From Oscillospiraceae bacterium (lineage in GTDB: Bacteria; Bacillota_A; Clostridia; Oscillospirales; Ruminococcaceae): a stretch of DNA of 8,980 nt. The stretch's first letter is position 1. The number at the start of each line of letters is the position of its first letter. Both the position numbers and the translations under genes were made by a program. Positions 6,230-8,980 of the stretch are shown in pieces. The notes under the pieces were generated by a model. It did no database searches, was not told the DNA's origin, and was given only the letters and a program-made list of their open reading frames with translations. The stretch spans positions 1-8,980 of the forward strand of contig JAGDDO010000365.1 of the NCBI GenBank assembly GCA_017848205.1, in the 5' to 3' direction.

Positions 6230-6384
6230 AATCGGTGCACCGAAGGTGCACTACTGATAATGCCGGCGCGTCAGAGACACGCCGGCACCTTTTTTATCAT
6301 TCTATTGTACGAAGAAATTCTTTCAGCAGAAACGAGCAAAAATACGGGAATGAATAAACATTGTCCTCAAAACCGATATTTCCG
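6230..6384. repeat. Right direct repeat of the 155-bp pair (C)
   Basis: This is the partner of 4928-5082. It spans the noncoding double hairpin and the last 29 codons (stop included) of the intact ATPase gene. Because it is continuous with a full-length gene, this copy is the likely source arrangement from which B was truncated. Confidence 0.92.
6235..6295 (+). terminator. Double-hairpin terminator between convergent genes (copy C)
   Basis: GTGCACC/GGTGCAC (6235-6241 and 6245-6251) and TGCCGGCG/CGCCGGCA (6261-6268 and 6280-6287) form two stems, followed by CC and six T residues. It ends the nuclease transcript, whose stop codon is 10 bases before the first stem. The ATPase gene's stop codon lies just to the right, so the same structure is the only visible stop for that transcript, although no U-run follows in the leftward direction. 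Confidence 0.85.
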
Positions 6385-7631
6385 TTAAAAAGTTTGACTC
6401 CGAAAGATATGTCCGGGTATCTGTCAGAACTGATAAGTGTTTTCAGTGATTTGGTCTTCCCGTTTTCTGCCTTGACTTCAACCGGAACAAGATGATCCTT
6501 TGTCCTCATGAAAAAGTCCTGTTCAAGCTGCGAATCATCACGGCGGTAATAATACAGTTCACATCCGCTCTTGACAAAAGCTTCACCGACAATATTTTCA
6601 TACAGTGCACCTTTGTATACTCCAAGGTTTTTATTTGCACGCAGATCATCCTGGGCTTCATCATCGAGCATTGCCACAAGAAGACCACTGTCAGCAAAAT
6701 ACAGTTTGAATTTGTCTTCGTCATAGTTGCCTCTCAGCGGCAGCTCCGGAAACGACATACAGTAGCAGACATTCACGATCCCCGCATCATTCAGCCATTC
6801 AATGCATCCGCGGTAATCACGGAAACGTGCACCTGTGGCAACTTTTGAGATCTGAAACTTCTTGTTTTCCTTTGCAAGCTGCGGAGCGATACGGTTGTAA
6901 ACATTGAGAATACGTGTCTGATCAAGTCCGTCGGCATATTTGCGGATATCTTCCTTGTAATCTTCAAGAAGCTGTCTCTGGGTTTCAAGTGAACCTTCAA
7001 AAGTTCCGGTTTCAATGTATTTTGAAACAACTGCCGGCATTCCCCCAAGAACGCAGTAATCCAGAAACATCGATCTGAAAAGATCCATTTCAAGTTCACT
7101 GAACGGTTTAAGTGCCTTCATGTGATCAAGCATATCTTCTCGCAGAGAACTCTCATATCCTTTAGCGGTCAGAAATTCGTCAAAATCCATCGACCGCATA
7201 ATATGATCCGTTTTGTATCCGACACTGTTGCTTTCAATTTTATGATAGTTTATTCCGAGCATTGAACCGCTGCATATAACATCAAACCGGCCGTCCTGCT
7301 TAAAAAATTTCAGACTGGTCGCTATATCAGGAAACTTCTGTATCTCATCAAAGAAGATAAGCGTTTTTCCTGCAATGAATTTTTTCGAAGGATCAAGAAG
7401 TGAAATGTATTTGACTATACTTTCGGCACTGTATCCGTCTGCAATGATCTTCTCGTATTTTGGTTCAACAACAAAATTGATCTCTATGACGCTCTCATAA
7501 TTCTCTTTTGCAAAATGACGTACAGTTTCCGTTTTACCGACCTGACGCGGACCTTTTATGATAAGCGGCTTTCTGTCCTCATCTGCTTTCCATTCGCTTA
7601 AAAACTTATCTGTTTTACGTGATAAATACAT
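6297..7631 (-). CDS. AAA_14/DUF4143-family ATP-binding protein
   Basis: This 444-residue protein has the standard two-part layout and length of AAA_14 plus DUF4143 proteins, P-loop ATPases that occur in many paralogous copies in some anaerobes and whose biological role is unclear. Walker A is GPRQVGKT (27-34), Walker B LIFFDEIQ (91-98) and a sensor-1-like strand VICSGSMLG (108-116). The C-terminal DUF4143 part contains YFADSGLL (311-318), GALYENIVGEAF (341-352), LEQDF (369-373) and VPVEVKA (382-388), the last three resembling a PDDEXK-like nuclease core. The ATG at 7631 has GGAGG eight bases upstream; a GTG at 7640 overlaps that site and is rejected. The gene is intact and is the only full copy of a sequence whose fragments occur at 219-267 and 4995-5082. 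It has its own promoter and a repeat array upstream. Confidence 0.93.
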   Translation of the reverse strand: MYLSRKTDKFLSEWKADEDRKPLIIKGPRQVGKTETVRHFAKENYESVIEINFVVEPKYEKIIADGYSAESIVKYISLLDPSKKFIAGKTLIFFDEIQKFPDIATSLKFFKQDGRFDVICSGSMLGINYHKIESNSVGYKTDHIMRSMDFDEFLTAKGYESSLREDMLDHMKALKPFSELEMDLFRSMFLDYCVLGGMPAVVSKYIETGTFEGSLETQRQLLEDYKEDIRKYADGLDQTRILNVYNRIAPQLAKENKKFQISKVATGARFRDYRGCIEWLNDAGIVNVCYCMSFPELPLRGNYDEDKFKLYFADSGLLVAMLDDEAQDDLRANKNLGVYKGALYENIVGEAFVKSGCELYYYRRDDSQLEQDFFMRTKDHLVPVEVKAENGKTKSLKTLISSDRYPDISFGVKLFNGNIGFEDNVYSFPYFCSFLLKEFLRTIE

Positions 7632-7659
7632 TTCCTGCACCTCCGGTTTCTATATAACA

Positions 7660-7688
7660 ATGATACTATAAAACCAGAATAAAATCAA
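7660..7688 (-). promoter_or_regulatory. Promoter of the DUF4143 ATPase gene
   Basis: On the minus strand TTGATT (7688-7683) is followed after 17 bases by TATCAT (7665-7660). Transcription would start about 20 bases before the ATG at 7631, leaving room for the GGAGG site. The 32-bp repeats begin about 40 bases upstream of the -35 box, a position suited to regulator binding. Confidence 0.6.
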
Positions 7689-7730
7689 GAGCCTGTACAT
7701 CACGTATTTACGAAGTTAAAGTATCTGTAC

Positions 7731-7838
7731 GCACATTTTCTTAGTGAATCCCGGAACGGTTTGCACATTTTATTAGCGAATTTCAGAGCTAATCACACAT
7801 TTTCTTAGCGAATCCCAGAACGGTTTGCACATTTTCCG
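7731..7838. repeat. Four repeats at exact 32-bp spacing upstream of the ATPase gene
   Basis: CACATTTT recurs at 7732, 7764, 7796 and 7828, exactly 32 bases apart each time. The first three units share a core of CACATTTTMTTAGYGAAT. Units 1 and 3 are nearly identical over about 31 bases, extending through CCCRGAACGGTTT, while unit 2 differs in its second half. Unit 4 keeps only GCACATTTT before diverging at CCGG. The constant period of about three helical turns and the partial conservation resemble a multi-site protein-binding end, such as transposon terminal repeats of the IS21 type, more than a CRISPR. The array fills the gap between the ATPase promoter and the neighbouring gene's stop codon. 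Confidence 0.88.
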
Positions 7839-7846
7839 GTTAAAGC

Positions 7847-8980
7847 TCACTTTGCCCATTCACGAATTCTCTGAGCATAGTCACCGCCAAAGAAACAATC
7901 ATATGCTTCAGTACTGATCTTGTCCAAAGGAATAAGTGCAAGTGCGTCGATCACTTTCTTTGTTTCCGGATCATACATTTCAAAAACGAATGCAGCATTA
8001 TCAAGATTTTCAATCTCATCATTGCTTAAAAGAACACTGTTTTCAAGGCCGCCATAAATTTCTGCATCTACTTCCGGTACATAATAAAAATTTACCCACT
8101 GGCAATCCATACATACACATTTATCCGGATCAACAGCGTCATCATTTAACGGTTTTGTTAAATCCATTATATAGTCTTCCTTATGTTCATAATATGATGT
8201 AATATATTTTTTCCAGTCAGGCAGCATCTTATCCGGATAGAGAATTATTTTATCATTCTGACCATCATAGTAAAAACTTGAATACTTATCGTTTTCTCTA
8301 TCACTTATAGATATACGTGTAAGTCCGGAATTCTCATCATACTGACCCCTGAATACAAGCTTATTATCCAGATTAACATCATAATAAATTTCCGGCTCCT
8401 TTGAGATAAGATCAATAACGCGTCCGTATATTTCGTTCAGTTCATTATTATGATCGAGTATTTCGTTTTCAGAATGGAATCTCGATTTTTCGTGGACTAC
8501 CTGTTCCGAACGTCCATTAATATCAACGATCTGTATCTCGTTATACCACTCGTCTCTGTTTTCTTCGGTTAAATATTCATCTTTTATTATACCGGACAAA
8601 TCTCTGTATCTTCCAATCACAGTTAAATCATACAGCCAGTCTGGAATCATCTGTTCATCCGGATTTTCATCATCAGGTATCCAGTTACCTGAACCCATTT
8701 TAAAGTTCTCCTTTACCCAGTAATGATAAATATCGTTTGCTCCCTTCGACATTATCTCAGAAACGTAATCTTCTCCGTAATAAAACAGTTCTGAATCATC
8801 TTTAATGATTTTTTCTTCAATCAGATCATAAATCAGGGTATTCTCTGTGATATTTTTGAAATCGCCCTCACCTTCACCGTCAGAGTTTAAAAAGGCAATA
8901 GATAAATCAATTTCCAGATATCCGTTTTCACCAAACGGATTATTATAATTTTCTCCTCCAAAGATTTCACTATTATAATG
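7847..8980 (-). CDS. Hypothetical acidic protein, N-terminus beyond the window
   Basis: The frame is open from the window edge, so at least 377 residues are present and the true start is not visible. The Met at 8752 is internal: 76 further codons upstream stay open, including FGGENYNNPFGENGYLEIDL. The product is acidic and rich in Tyr, Asp and Asn, with no clear membrane segment or signal in the visible part. A CVCMDC cluster lies near the middle of the protein (codons around 8107-8124), possibly metal binding. A conserved-looking WIPDDENPDEQMIPDWLYD stretch (about 8622-8678) precedes it. I do not recognise the family. The stop codon lies nine bases right of the last 32-bp repeat unit, with no obvious terminator of its own. 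Confidence 0.8.
   Translation of the reverse strand, partial: HYNSEIFGGENYNNPFGENGYLEIDLSIAFLNSDGEGEGDFKNITENTLIYDLIEEKIIKDDSELFYYGEDYVSEIMSKGANDIYHYWVKENFKMGSGNWIPDDENPDEQMIPDWLYDLTVIGRYRDLSGIIKDEYLTEENRDEWYNEIQIVDINGRSEQVVHEKSRFHSENEILDHNNELNEIYGRVIDLISKEPEIYYDVNLDNKLVFRGQYDENSGLTRISISDRENDKYSSFYYDGQNDKIILYPDKMLPDWKKYITSYYEHKEDYIMDLTKPLNDDAVDPDKCVCMDCQWVNFYYVPEVDAEIYGGLENSVLLSNDEIENLDNAAFVFEMYDPETKKVIDALALIPLDKISTEAYDCFFGGDYAQRIREWAK

Noticed and set aside
4928..6295. Integron-like cassette array with attC sites at gene ends
   Set aside because: The hairpins follow genes as attC sites would, but the RYYYAAC/GTTRRRY core sites are missing, they end in a terminator T-run, and no integrase is present.
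7731..7838. CRISPR array
   Set aside because: Units are contiguous 32-mers with partly conserved remainders, two of them near-identical along their whole length; there are no separate unique spacers and no cas genes nearby.
8752..8752. Start codon of the right-hand gene at the Met at 8752
   Set aside because: The frame stays open for 76 more codons to the window edge with matching acidic composition, and no ribosome binding site precedes 8752.

Overview
This looks like an accessory stretch from a low-GC (roughly 40 percent by eye) Gram-positive anaerobe, most likely a Ruminococcus-like member of the Clostridia. The pointers are strong GGAGG-type ribosome binding sites, TTGNNN-17-TANNNT promoters with TGN-extended -10 boxes, Thr/Glu-rich surface linkers, and a DUF4143-type ATPase of a kind often found in many copies. 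The genus call is inference. No tRNA, rRNA, CRISPR array or complete transposase gene is visible.

Layout. Positions 1-271 hold no convincing gene: there is an array of ACTTCAAT octamers (18-146), then a GC-rich double-hairpin repeat (copy A) joined to a 49-bp scrap of a DUF4143 ATPase gene. On the minus strand, 2315-272 is a two-gene ECF sigma / membrane anti-sigma operon. The gap 2316-2682 holds its promoter region, a 16-bp palindrome, a degraded hairpin (copy D) fused to 32-bp-periodic repeats, and the promoter of the next gene. A plus-strand gene (2683-4893) encodes an unusual membrane protein with two tandem HEPN/DUF4145-like domains. Hairpin copy B (4928-5006) and a 29-codon ATPase C-terminal remnant follow. 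A plus-strand YhcG/DUF1016 PDDEXK nuclease gene (5146-6225) then converges on an intact minus-strand AAA_14/DUF4143 ATPase gene (7631-6297), with hairpin copy C between them. Upstream of the ATPase are four exactly 32-bp-spaced repeats (7731-7838). A minus-strand unrecognised gene (8980-7847) runs off the window edge.

The most interesting structure is a module: GC hairpin, then the DUF4143 ATPase gene (antisense), then 32-bp repeats. It is present once intact (about 6230-7842) and three times as remnants: hairpin plus 29 C-terminal codons (B), hairpin plus 49 bp of gene interior (A), and hairpin joined directly to 32-bp repeats in the same order and orientation (D). This suggests a mobile or recombinogenic unit that has repeatedly decayed and reshaped gene 3' ends here. 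The YhcG gene with its own promoter sits between two direct repeats (B and C) about 1.3 kb apart, like a cassette.

Functionally, a HEPN membrane protein, an orphan PDDEXK nuclease and a DUF4143 ATPase side by side resemble a defence or genome-conflict island. No shared operon links them, so a joint system is only a hypothesis. The sigma/anti-sigma pair is a self-contained envelope-signalling unit.
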